A DNA stretch of 64,000 nucleotides from Nonomuraea candida (lineage in GTDB: Bacteria > Actinomycetota > Actinomycetes > Streptosporangiales > Streptosporangiaceae). The stretch spans positions 310,001 through 374,000 of the forward strand of contig NZ_KL647031.1 in the NCBI RefSeq assembly GCF_000725485.1. Direction: 5' to 3'. Positions 1-7,863 of the stretch are shown here, in pieces (the stretch's first letter is position 1; every line of letters starts with the position of its first letter). The notes beneath the pieces are model-generated. The model saw only the letters and a list, made by a program, of their open reading frames with translations. It did no database searches and was not told the origin of the DNA. Position numbers and translations under genes: made by a program.

Positions 1-1
1 G

Positions 2-496
2 CTGGACCTGACCGGCGCCGACGACGCCTTCAGGACCTACCGGGCCTGGTACTACCTGCTCGCCCACGGTGACAAGAGCGGCCTGGGCCCCAACACGGCG
101 TGGAACGTCGAGCAGGGCCGCGCGCTCACCGGCGCCGACCTGGCCCGGGCGGAGGTGGCGCGCAGCCGCCTCTACCAGCGCATGGCCGACTTCTTCGACA
201 CCTACGACGTGCTGATCGCGCCGGTCAGCCAGGTGCCGCCGTTCCCGGTCGAGCAGCCGCACGTCAGCGAGATCAACGGGCAGCGGCTGCCCGACTACCT
301 GACGTGGATGCGCTCGGCCTACTGGATCAGCGCGCTGCACTCGCCGGCCGCCTCGGTCCCGGCCGGGTTCACCGGGGACGGGCTGCCGGTCGGCGTGCAG
401 ATCGTCGGGCGGCCGTTCGAGGACGCCAGGGTGTTGCGGGTGGCGCGGGCGTTCGAGGAGGCGACCGGCCACGGATTGCGCCGGCCGCCGCTCTGA
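2..496 (+). CDS. Amidase family protein, C-terminal part
   Basis: This is the 3' end of a gene that begins before the window. The last 164 residues are visible. The segment LPVGVQIVGRPFEDARVL followed by an alpha-helical end is the usual C-terminus of amidase-signature enzymes (GatA/AtzF-like serine amidases that hydrolyse amides with a Ser-cisSer-Lys triad). The triad lies upstream and cannot be checked, so the substrate is unknown. The stop codon lies inside the first unit of a 36-bp tandem repeat. Confidence 0.8.
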   Translation: MDLTGADDAFRTYRAWYYLLAHGDKSGLGPNTAWNVEQGRALTGADLARAEVARSRLYQRMADFFDTYDVLIAPVSQVPPFPVEQPHVSEINGQRLPDYLTWMRSAYWISALHSPAASVPAGFTGDGLPVGVQIVGRPFEDARVLRVARAFEEATGHGLRRPPL

Positions 497-600
497 GGCT
501 CCGGGGCCGCCCCGCGCCGGCCGCCGCTCTGAGGCTCCGGGGCCGCCCCGCGCCGGCCGCCGCTCTGAGGCCCCGAAGCCGCCCCGCGCCGGCCGCGCTC
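481..600. repeat. 36-bp tandem repeat over the amidase stop codon
   Basis: Three 36-bp units start at 481, 517 and 553, and a partial fourth follows from 589. The first two are identical and the third differs at a few bases. Each unit contains CTCTGA, so the real stop codon of the amidase (494-496) is copied in every unit. Confidence 0.95.
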
Positions 601-631
601 GTCGAGGCCCCGCGGCCGGCTCAAGGTCCTG

Positions 632-1159
632 TCACAGCCCCTGCGTCGGCCCGATCCCGCCGTACGGCTGGCGCAGGGGGGACTCGCGGTAGCCGTGCAT
701 GCCCTCCAGCAGCGCGAAGAACCCCACCGCCAGCAGCGGCCAGGACACCAGGACCCCGCGGGCGGTCAGCCTCAGCGCGCCTGGCACGATCGTGTCCCCC
801 GGCAGGGCGGCCGCCTCGACCGTGACGGCCCCGATCGTGAACGTGGACCCGGTCCACAACGTCAGGTACGAGGCCAGCACCCCGCCCGCGCAGAGCCCCA
901 GCAGCACCGGCAGCATCCACCGCCGCCCCGCGAACCACGCGACCCCGCCGCACAGCAGGCCCAGCCCGCCGGTGATCACCGCGAACCAGCCGTCGGCCGC
1001 GATCAGCGCCTGCGTGGTGGGGTCGGCCAGGACCGTGCCCCGCTCGGTGACCTGGTACGGCGCGCGGGGCGTCACCCCGGACCAGAGCAGCCCGGCGGCC
1101 ACCCCGAGAGCGGCGAGTGCGAGGACAGTTACCGCAAATGCGCGCACTTCCCTCGTCAC
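632..1159 (-). CDS. Small multi-pass membrane protein, DUF2567-like
   Basis: A 175-residue protein with about four hydrophobic segments, an extracytoplasmic loop after the first (VTERGTVLADPTTQ) and a short soluble tail. Length and layout fit the DUF2567 family of actinobacterial membrane proteins, whose function is unknown; the assignment rests on general resemblance. I chose GTG at 1159 because GAGGGGGAG precedes it at good spacing. Longer versions in this frame run through the antisense of the neighbouring murA-like gene and are not believable. Confidence 0.65.
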   Translation of the reverse strand: MTREVRAFAVTVLALAALGVAAGLLWSGVTPRAPYQVTERGTVLADPTTQALIAADGWFAVITGGLGLLCGGVAWFAGRRWMLPVLLGLCAGGVLASYLTLWTGSTFTIGAVTVEAAALPGDTIVPGALRLTARGVLVSWPLLAVGFFALLEGMHGYRESPLRQPYGGIGPTQGL

Positions 1160-1279
1160 GCCACTCCCCCTCACATGTACGTCCGAATCAGCTCGATGGT
1201 ATCCCTCGGTCAGGCTCCCTCCGCTCCCATCGGAGGCCGGGCCGCGGCTCCCGCCCGCCCGGCCACCGGGAACCCGAGC

Positions 1280-1320
1280 GCGCGAACACGGGTGCGCGAA
1301 CACGGGTGCGGAACACGAGT
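1280..1320. repeat. 14-bp direct repeats upstream of the murA-like gene
   Basis: Three copies of a GCGCGAACACGGGT-like unit start at 1280, 1294 and 1308; the third is 13 bp and diverged. They lie about 80-120 bp before the murA-like start. A regulatory role is possible but not shown. Confidence 0.85.
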
Positions 1321-1355
1321 GCGGACTGCCGGGCGCCTCGACGTACGATCGTGCA

Positions 1356-1375
1356 TCGTGCGCGGTTGCGCACGA
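1356..1375. promoter_or_regulatory. Inverted repeat in the murA-like leader
   Basis: Eight-base perfect arms TCGTGCGC and GCGCACGA are separated by GGTT, ending 25 nt before the GTG start. The element could be an operator or a leader hairpin. It is followed by the purine-rich AAAAGGG ribosome-binding region. Confidence 0.5.
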
Positions 1376-1400
1376 CCTCGATTGAAAAGGGCAGAACTTC

Positions 1401-2711
1401 GTGATTGAAGAAGAGGTCTGGCTGATAGAGCCCTCCGGTCCGCTCCGGGGGGACGTCGAAGTGCGCGGTTCCAAGAACGGCGTGTCCAAGCACATGGTCG
1501 CGGCCATGCTCGGCAACGGCGAGAGCAGCATCCACAACGCCCCCGAGGTGGGCGAGGTGGAGATCACCGCCGCGATGCTGCGCGCTCTGGGCATCAACGT
1601 CGAGATCTCCCGTACGGAGATCAGGATCGAGAAGGGCGCCGAGATCGAGCCCCGGGTCCCCGACGCCTTCACCGGCCTGAACCGCATCCCCATCCTCATG
1701 CTCGGCCCCCTGCTGCACCTGGCGGGCGAGGCGTTCGTGCCGCTGGTCGGCGGCGACCCGATCGGGCGGCGGCCGGTGAACTTCCACGTGGAGGCCCTGC
1801 GCGCGATGGGCGCGGAGGTGCAGGTGGGCGACGCCGGCATCTACGCCAAGGCCAAGCGGCTCAACGGCACCCGGATCGAGCTGCCGTACCCGAGCGTGGG
1901 CGCCACGGAGACGGTGCTGATGTCGGCGGTGCTGGCCGACGGGAAGACCGTGCTGAAGAACGCGGCCACCGAGCCCGAGGTGGTGGAGCTGGCGCTGTTC
2001 CTGCAGCGGATGGGGGCCAGGATCGAGCTGTCGCCCGACCGCAGGATCGTCATCGAGGGCGTCGAACGGCTGCGCGGCGCCTCCACCTGGCTGACCGGCG
2101 ACCGCATCGAGGCGTTCTCGTACCTGGCGGCGGGGCTGGTCACCCAGGGCGAGGTCCGCGTGCACGGCTGCCCCCAGGACCGCCTGGTCACCGCGATCAC
2201 CACGCTGGCCAGGATGGGCGCCCAGTTCGACATCAACGACGAGTACCTGTGCGCCACCGCGCCGCCCGAGGGCCTGCGCGCGGCGGCCGTGCAGACCGAC
2301 ACCCACCCCGGGTTCATGACCGACTGGCAGACGCCGCTCATGGTGCTGTTCACGCAGAGCCACGGCATGTCGGTGCTGCACGAGACGGTCTTCGAGAACC
2401 GCCTGGTGTACGTGCCCGCGCTGCAGAAGATGGGCTGCGAGATCGAGGTGTTCGACCAGTGCCTGGGCGGGCCCGCCTGCCGCTACCACGACACCAACGC
2501 CCGTCACTCGGCCGTCGTGCGCGGGGTGTCCCGGCTCAAGGGCGCCGACGTGACGCTGCCCGACATCCGGGCCGGCTTCTCGGCGGTGCTGGCGGCGGCG
2601 GTGGCCGACGGGCCCTCCACGCTGCGGGGCGTGCACCACATCGAGCGCGGCTACCACCGGCCGTTCGAGCAGTTCGCGTCCCTGGGGCTGCACATCACCC
2701 GGCAACGGTAA
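1401..2711 (+). CDS. murA: UDP-GlcNAc enolpyruvyl transferase (MurA family), Cys-to-Asp variant
   Basis: A 436-residue EPSP synthase-fold protein. MurA transfers enolpyruvate from PEP to UDP-GlcNAc, the first committed cytoplasmic step of peptidoglycan synthesis. Seen here: N-terminal RGSKNGVSK, the PEP-site loop GGDPIGRRPVNFH, FMTDWQ, FENR and HIERGYH. The loop residue that is Cys in E. coli is Asp119; the same change makes M. tuberculosis MurA fosfomycin-insensitive. A Cys-containing insert of roughly 18-20 residues (DQCLGGPACRYHDTNARHSA) follows FENR compared with E. coli. It may be a paralogue of the main MurA. Start GTG 1401 follows AAAAGGG. Confidence 0.85.
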   Translation: MIEEEVWLIEPSGPLRGDVEVRGSKNGVSKHMVAAMLGNGESSIHNAPEVGEVEITAAMLRALGINVEISRTEIRIEKGAEIEPRVPDAFTGLNRIPILMLGPLLHLAGEAFVPLVGGDPIGRRPVNFHVEALRAMGAEVQVGDAGIYAKAKRLNGTRIELPYPSVGATETVLMSAVLADGKTVLKNAATEPEVVELALFLQRMGARIELSPDRRIVIEGVERLRGASTWLTGDRIEAFSYLAAGLVTQGEVRVHGCPQDRLVTAITTLARMGAQFDINDEYLCATAPPEGLRAAAVQTDTHPGFMTDWQTPLMVLFTQSHGMSVLHETVFENRLVYVPALQKMGCEIEVFDQCLGGPACRYHDTNARHSAVVRGVSRLKGADVTLPDIRAGFSAVLAAAVADGPSTLRGVHHIERGYHRPFEQFASLGLHITRQR

Positions 2712-2774
2712 ACCTCGGTAAAGAGGTCGGAAGCGGGCGTTTGCCGCCGATCCGGACGTCGCACATCATCTGAC

Positions 2775-5198
2775 GTGACCGTACTCAGATCCGTCGGGGC
2801 GCTCGGGCTGGCGGGGGCGCTCGGCGGAGTGCTGGCGGCCGCACTGGCCGCGCCCGTGGTGAGCGGGGGCGGCATCGCGGCGATGGGCGTCGCGAACACG
2901 TTCGTGGATCTGCCGCCCGCCCCGCGCGAGGAGCCGCTGGCCGAGGTGACGAGGCTGCTGGACAAGGACGGCCGCCCGTTCGCCCAGTTCTACGAGGCCA
3001 ACAGGACGGCCGTGCCGCTCGGCGCGGTCGCGCCCGTGATGCGCCGGGCGATCGTGGCCATCGAGGACGCCCGTTTCTACGAGCACGGCGGCATGGACGT
3101 CAGGGGCACGATCAGGGCGCTGCTCACCAACACCCAGGCGGGCGGCATCCGGCAGGGCGGCTCGTCGCTGACCCAGCAGCTCGTCAAGAACATCCTGGTG
3201 GAGAGCGCCCGCACCGACGAGGAACGCGACAAGGCCCGCGCCCCGAACCTGGCCCGCAAGATCACCGAACTGCGGTACGCGCTGGCCCTGGAGAAGAAGT
3301 ACCGCAAGGACGAGATCCTGGAGCGCTACCTGAACATCGCCTACTTCGGCGCCGGGGCGCACGGCGTCGAGGCGGCGGCCAGGCGCTTCTTCTCCACCTC
3401 GGCCTCCCGGCTGACGCTGAACCAGGCGGCCACGCTGGCGGGGGCGGTGCGGATGCCGTACTCGACCGACCCCTCGCTCGGGCAGGCGCACCGGGAGCGG
3501 CTCAAGGAGCGGCGCGACCTCGTGCTCGACCGCATGGCCGGGCTCAAGCAGATCACCCGGCAGGAGGCGGCGCGCGCCAAGGCGGCGCCGCTGGGCATCC
3601 GGCTGCGGCCCGAGCCCGGCGGCTGCGAGCAGAGCCAGTACCCCTTCTACTGCATGTACGTCAAACGCGAGCTGCTGTCCAACCCCGTCTTCGGCAACTC
3701 GGCCCGCGAGCGGCAGTCCAGGATGGCCAGGGGCGGCCTGGTGATCAGGACCAGCCTCGACCCGATCGCGCAGCGCGCCGCCGAGCGGGCCATCCGCGAG
3801 CACGTCTCGCCCGAGGACACCGAGGTGGCGGCCGAGGCCATGGTCGAGCCGGGCACCGGCCGCATCAGGGCGATGGCCGCCAGCAAACGCTTCGGCCGCA
3901 ACCCCGGCAACCGCAGGAACGGCCCCAAGACCACCTTCAACCTGCCCGCCGACGTCGCGCACGGCGGGGGACAGGGCTTCCAGGCCGGCTCGACGTTCAA
4001 GGTGTTCACCCTGGCCACCGCCCTGCGGCAGGGGTGGCGCTTCGGCGACGGCTTCCAGACGCCGGGGGCGATGACGCCGTCGCACGGCTACCGCGACTGC
4101 TCGGGCCGCCCGGTCAACGACCCCGGCACGCGGGTGCTCAACGCCAGCGGCGAGGGCGAGGGCGGCCCGCACAGCATCGAGACCGGCACGTGGAAGTCGG
4201 TGAACATCTTCTACATGATGCTGGAGCGCAAGGTCGGGCTCTGCGACGTGGTGCGCACGGCCCGGTCGCTGGGCATCAGCCGGGCCGACGGGAAGCCGCT
4301 GAAGGAGGTGCCGACGTTCACGCTGGGGGTCAACGAGATGGACCCCGTGACGGTGGCGGCGGCCTTCGCGGCGTTCGCGAGCCGGGGCCGGTACTGCCGG
4401 CCGCTGGCCATCGTGGAGATCACCGGCAGGGACGGGCGGCGCACGCACGTGCCGCCCTCGTGCGAGCAGGCCATCGAGCGGCCCGTCGCGGACGCGGTCA
4501 ACCACGTCCTGGAGGGCGTCTTCGACAAGGGCACCATGAAGGGGCAGAGCATCGGCCGGCCGGCCGCCGGCAAGACCGGCACCAACAACGGCTACACCTC
4601 GGCCTGGTTCGCCGGCTACACGCCCGACCTGGCGGCGGCGGTCAGCGTCGGGGACATCCGGGGGTCCTACAAGTACCCGCTGCAGGGGGTGGAGATCGGG
4701 GGCCGCAGCTACGGGTCGGTGCAGGGGGCGTCGCTGCCGGGGCCGATCTGGGTGGAGTCGATGGGGGCGGCGCTGCGGCGTACGGAGCCGCGCGGGTTCC
4801 CCGGGCCGGACATGTCGCGGTTCGGCGGCGGGCACACGCCGGGGCTGGAGAAGGCGCTGGCCGAGGAGGAGCGCAAGAAGCGGCGCGGTGACCATCCGTT
4901 CGGGGGCAGGCGGCACCGGCGGCTGTTCGAGTGGCTGCTCGGGCAGGGGCCCGCCGCGCCGCCGGGGCGGGAGCGCGGGGAGCGGCTGCTGGAGCGCCTG
5001 CGCCGCGACGCCATCGACGGCGCCCCCGCCCTCCGGCCCGGCGTACGGCGCCAGGAGGGCCGGGACCGGCGGGTGGGGGAGCCGCCGTGGGCGCGGCGTC
5101 CCGGGCGGGAGGCCGACCGGCCGCGTCGCGGGCGCGGCGAGGGGTGGCGGCACCGCGGCGGCCCTGACGGAATCAGAGGTGACGGGGCTCCGAGGTGA
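2775..5198 (+). CDS. Class A penicillin-binding protein
   Basis: An 807-residue bifunctional peptidoglycan synthase. A hydrophobic N-terminal segment (about 5-40) anchors it. The GT51 glycosyltransferase domain has EDARFYEHGG with Glu97 and QGGSSLTQQLVKN. The transpeptidase domain has SxxK (Ser406-Lys409, GSTFK), SxN (Ser475-Asn477, SVN) and KTG (600-602). The tail after about 670 is Arg/Gly/Pro-rich and likely disordered. It polymerises and cross-links glycan strands outside the membrane. It lies 63 bp after the murA-like gene, so both envelope genes may be co-expressed. Start GTG 2775. Confidence 0.93.
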   Translation: MTVLRSVGALGLAGALGGVLAAALAAPVVSGGGIAAMGVANTFVDLPPAPREEPLAEVTRLLDKDGRPFAQFYEANRTAVPLGAVAPVMRRAIVAIEDARFYEHGGMDVRGTIRALLTNTQAGGIRQGGSSLTQQLVKNILVESARTDEERDKARAPNLARKITELRYALALEKKYRKDEILERYLNIAYFGAGAHGVEAAARRFFSTSASRLTLNQAATLAGAVRMPYSTDPSLGQAHRERLKERRDLVLDRMAGLKQITRQEAARAKAAPLGIRLRPEPGGCEQSQYPFYCMYVKRELLSNPVFGNSARERQSRMARGGLVIRTSLDPIAQRAAERAIREHVSPEDTEVAAEAMVEPGTGRIRAMAASKRFGRNPGNRRNGPKTTFNLPADVAHGGGQGFQAGSTFKVFTLATALRQGWRFGDGFQTPGAMTPSHGYRDCSGRPVNDPGTRVLNASGEGEGGPHSIETGTWKSVNIFYMMLERKVGLCDVVRTARSLGISRADGKPLKEVPTFTLGVNEMDPVTVAAAFAAFASRGRYCRPLAIVEITGRDGRRTHVPPSCEQAIERPVADAVNHVLEGVFDKGTMKGQSIGRPAAGKTGTNNGYTSAWFAGYTPDLAAAVSVGDIRGSYKYPLQGVEIGGRSYGSVQGASLPGPIWVESMGAALRRTEPRGFPGPDMSRFGGGHTPGLEKALAEEERKKRRGDHPFGGRRHRRLFEWLLGQGPAAPPGRERGERLLERLRRDAIDGAPALRPGVRRQEGRDRRVGEPPWARRPGREADRPRRGRGEGWRHRGGPDGIRGDGAPR

Positions 5199-5290
5199 CG
5201 GGGCTCCGAGGTGACGGCGCGCCGGGCGGGTCGGCCGGGTGTCGGTCAGCCGGGCGTCGGTCAGGCCGGGCCTCGGTCAGGCCGGGCGGG
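5176..5290. repeat. Two runs of about 16-bp tandem repeats between convergent genes
   Basis: Units GAGGTGACGGGGCTCC start at 5176 and 5192, with a diverged copy at 5208. The first run covers the PBP stop codon. A second run with unit near GGCGTCGGTCAGGCCG fills about 5236-5290 up to the ybaK stop. Together they make up nearly the whole intergenic gap. Confidence 0.85.
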
Positions 5291-5291
5291 G

Positions 5292-5786
5292 TCAGCCGGC
5301 CTTGCCGATGGGGGCGGTGACGGCCCTGGTGAGCGTGATGAGGTTGTCGGGTGCGGTCTCGATCTGCAGGCCGCGCTTCCCGGCCGAGAAGTAGATCGTC
5401 TCGAAGTCGAGCGCCGAGGAGTCGACCACCGTCGGGAGCTGCTTGCGCTGCCCCAGCGGGCTGATGCCGCCCACGACGTAACCCGTGACGCGCTCCACCT
5501 TGGCGGCGTCGGCCATCGCGGCCCGCTTGCTGTCGAGCGCGGCGGCCAGGGCCTTGAGGTCGAGCTTGCCCGCCACCGGCACGACCGCCACGGCCAGCCC
5601 GCTCTCGACCTCCGCCACGAGGGTCTTGAAGATCCGCTCGTACGGCACGCCGAGCGCGTCGGCCGCCTCCTCCCCGTAGGCCTGCGCGGAGGGGTCGTGA
5701 TCGTACGGGTGGAGCGTGAACTCGGCCTTCGCCTTGGCCAGTGCCATGGTGGCGGGGGTGCCCCCCTTGCCCTTCGATGTGCTCAC
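5292..5786 (-). CDS. ybaK: Cys-tRNA(Pro)/aminoacyl-tRNA deacylase, YbaK/EbsC family
   Basis: A 164-residue single-domain protein. YbaK hydrolyses Cys mischarged onto tRNA(Pro), a trans-editing role in the cytoplasm. Family features seen: HPYDHDPSAQAYGEEAA near the N-terminus, AVVPVAGKLDLKALA with the conserved Lys, YVVGGISPLGQRK, and FETIYFSAGKRGLQIE. The length is typical. Start GTG 5786 gives the family-like N-terminus. No Shine-Dalgarno is visible, but TACAAT lies 8 nt upstream, so a leaderless mRNA is possible. The gene begins 20 bp after the AraC-type gene on the same strand. Confidence 0.9.
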   Translation of the reverse strand: MSTSKGKGGTPATMALAKAKAEFTLHPYDHDPSAQAYGEEAADALGVPYERIFKTLVAEVESGLAVAVVPVAGKLDLKALAAALDSKRAAMADAAKVERVTGYVVGGISPLGQRKQLPTVVDSSALDFETIYFSAGKRGLQIETAPDNLITLTRAVTAPIGKAG

Positions 5787-5794
5787 GAGATCCG

Positions 5795-5811
5795 ATTGTA
5801 GCGAATCTACA
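5795..5811 (-). promoter_or_regulatory. Possible -10 box and overlapping inverted repeat before ybaK
   Basis: Read on the minus strand, TGTAG-ATTCG-CTACA (5811-5797) is a perfect 5-bp-arm inverted repeat. It overlaps TACAAT (5800-5795), a good -10 box 8 nt from the ybaK GTG. It also covers the stop codon of the AraC gene. A promoter/operator for ybaK is an inference. Confidence 0.45.
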
Positions 5812-6568
5812 GTGTAAAGGCGCGGCCGGGGGTGTACCCGAACGCCCTCTTGAACACGTCGATGAACGCACTCGCCGACGCCCACCCGCACCTGTGCGCG
5901 ACCGCGGTCACCGGGGTGCCGCCGGCGAGCAGCAGCAGGGCGTGGTGGAGGCGGAGCTGGGTGCGCCACTGCGGGAAGCTCATGCCCAGCTCGGCCCGGC
6001 ACAGGCGGGCCAGCGTGCGGTCGCTGGTGCCGGCGCGGGCGGCGAGCCGGGCCAGGGTGCTGTTGTCGGCGGGGTCGCGGTGCAGCACGGCGCAGACGGC
6101 GGCCAGCCGCGGGTCCCTGGGGGTGGGCAGGTGGAGCGGCTGCTCGGGGGCGTGCCTGAGCTGGTCGAGCAGCACGCCCAGCAGCCGCCCCCGCTCCGCC
6201 TCGCGATCGCCTCCGGCGCCGGGGGCGCCGGCCGGAGGCGGGTCGGTGTAGGCGATGATCAGCTCGCGGAGCAGCGGGCCGACCGCCAGCACCGCGGGCC
6301 GGGCCAGGCCCAGCGGGTTGCCCGTGAGGCCGACCAGGCGCAGGTCGGTGTCCCCGTGCGCGCGGTGCTCGTGCACCGTGCCGGCCGGCACCCACAGGGC
6401 GCGGTTGGCGGGGGCGACCCAGGTGCCGGCGTCGGTGGTGACCGAGACGACGCCGCGGCAGGCGTACACGATCTGGTGGGTGTCGTGCCGGTGGGCGGTG
6501 ATGCCCGCGCCGGGCGCGAGGGGACGCCGTCCGGTGGGCGCCTCGGACACGTGGCGGATTTCCCTCAT
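5807..6568 (-). CDS. AraC-family transcriptional regulator
   Basis: A 253-residue regulator with an N-terminal cupin-like sensor (ITAHRHDTHQIVYACRGVVSV, WVPAGTVHEH) and a C-terminal double helix-turn-helix (LARLAARAGTSDRTLARLCRAELG, AVAHRCGWASASAFIDVFKRAFG) typical of the cupin/AraC subgroup that controls an adjacent exporter. It is divergent from the MFS gene at 6623 with 54 bp between starts, so control of that gene is likely. An ATG at 6580 in frame would add four residues and is an alternative start. Confidence 0.88.
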   Translation of the reverse strand: MREIRHVSEAPTGRRPLAPGAGITAHRHDTHQIVYACRGVVSVTTDAGTWVAPANRALWVPAGTVHEHRAHGDTDLRLVGLTGNPLGLARPAVLAVGPLLRELIIAYTDPPPAGAPGAGGDREAERGRLLGVLLDQLRHAPEQPLHLPTPRDPRLAAVCAVLHRDPADNSTLARLAARAGTSDRTLARLCRAELGMSFPQWRTQLRLHHALLLLAGGTPVTAVAHRCGWASASAFIDVFKRAFGYTPGRAFTL

Positions 6569-6622
6569 AAGCTGGCACATTATCGGAAGCGGGCCACGCG
6601 GCGGCCGGTCGAGGATCGAAGC

Positions 6623-7744
6623 GTGAACAAAATCCCGATGCTCGCCGCCGGTCACGCCACCGTCGACTTCTACCAGGGGGCGGTCCCCGCGCTCGTGCCC
6701 TTCCTGGTGGCCGAGCGCGGCTACGGATATGTCGCGGTCTCCGGGATCGTGCTGGCCGCCACGCTGCTGTCGTCGATCGTGCAGCCGCTGTTCGGGGTGC
6801 TGACGGACCGGTGGCGCATGCCCTGGCTGATCCCGGCGAGCATGGTGCTGGCCGGGGCGGGGGTGGCGGCGGGCGGCGCGGCGGACTCGTACGCGCTGAT
6901 CTGGCTGGCCGTGGCCGCGTCCGGGCTGGGCGTGGCCGCCTACCACCCGGAGTCCGCGCGGCTGGCCAGGGTCGCCAGCGCGGGCAGCCACGTGCGGATG
7001 AGCTGGTTCTCGCTGGGCGGGACGCTGGGGTTCGCCTCGGCTCCGGTGCTGGTGACGCCGCTGCTGGCGGGGTGGGGGCTGGACGCCTCGCCGTTCCTGG
7101 CGCTGCCGGCGGTGCTGGGGGCGGTGGTGACGCTGCCGGCGGTGCTGGCGCTGACCGGGCGGGGCGGCGCGGCGCGGGCCGCCGCGCCGGTCGCGGGACG
7201 TGACGACTGGCCGTCGTTCGTCCGGCTGACGCTGGTGATCGTCCTGCGGTCGGTCGTGTACGTGGGCCTGAGCGCCTTCGTGGCCCTCCACCTGGGCGGC
7301 GGGGCGGCCGGCGCGGTGGCGCTGTTCGTGCTGTTCGCGGGCGGGGCGGTGGGCACGGTGCTGGGCGGCAGGATGGCGGCGCGCCGGGGCCGGCTGCCCA
7401 CGATGCGGCTGGCGTACGCGCTGGCCGTGCCGGCGGTGGCCGGGGTGGTGTTCGTGCCCGGCCCCGCCGCGTACGTGTGCGTCGCCGCCGCCTCCATCGC
7501 CCTGTACGCCCCCTTCTCCCTGCACGTCACGCTCGGGCAGGACTTCCTGCCGACCAGGGTGGGCACGGCGGGCGGGGTCACCCTGGGCCTGGCGGTGAGC
7601 GTGGGCGGCCTGGTCAGCCCGGTGGTGGGGGCGGTGGCGCAGGCGGCGTCGCTGCGGACGGCGCTGGCGTGCCTGATCGTGTTCCCGGCGCTGGCCTGGC
7701 TCCTGGCGCGCACCCTCAAGGATCCGGCCCCGGCCTCCGCCTGA
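6623..7744 (+). CDS. MFS transporter, fosmidomycin-resistance (Fsr)-like
   Basis: A 373-residue inner-membrane protein with about 10-12 hydrophobic segments. The N-terminus (AAGHATVDFYQGAVPALVPFLVAERGY) matches the start typical of the Fsr-like MFS subgroup, whose E. coli member exports fosmidomycin. GVLTDRWRMP is the usual loop 2-3 region. The substrate here is unknown. It is divergent from an AraC/cupin regulator, a common pairing for inducible efflux pumps. Start GTG 6623 with weak GAGG upstream. Confidence 0.85.
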   Translation: MNKIPMLAAGHATVDFYQGAVPALVPFLVAERGYGYVAVSGIVLAATLLSSIVQPLFGVLTDRWRMPWLIPASMVLAGAGVAAGGAADSYALIWLAVAASGLGVAAYHPESARLARVASAGSHVRMSWFSLGGTLGFASAPVLVTPLLAGWGLDASPFLALPAVLGAVVTLPAVLALTGRGGAARAAAPVAGRDDWPSFVRLTLVIVLRSVVYVGLSAFVALHLGGGAAGAVALFVLFAGGAVGTVLGGRMAARRGRLPTMRLAYALAVPAVAGVVFVPGPAAYVCVAAASIALYAPFSLHVTLGQDFLPTRVGTAGGVTLGLAVSVGGLVSPVVGAVAQAASLRTALACLIVFPALAWLLARTLKDPAPASA

Positions 7745-7863
7745 CGCGAGACCGGCCCGGATCCCGCCCGCCCGGGTCGGGGGCCGGCTCCGGTGTCACG
7801 CCGGACGGGCCCCGCTTCCCGGCGGTGGAAGGCTCGGGGGAGCGGGCCCCGCACGCGTGGCGC

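Noticed and set aside
2766..5153. 795-aa open frame antisense to the PBP
   Set aside because: Same artefact; the plus strand carries complete GT51 and transpeptidase motifs.
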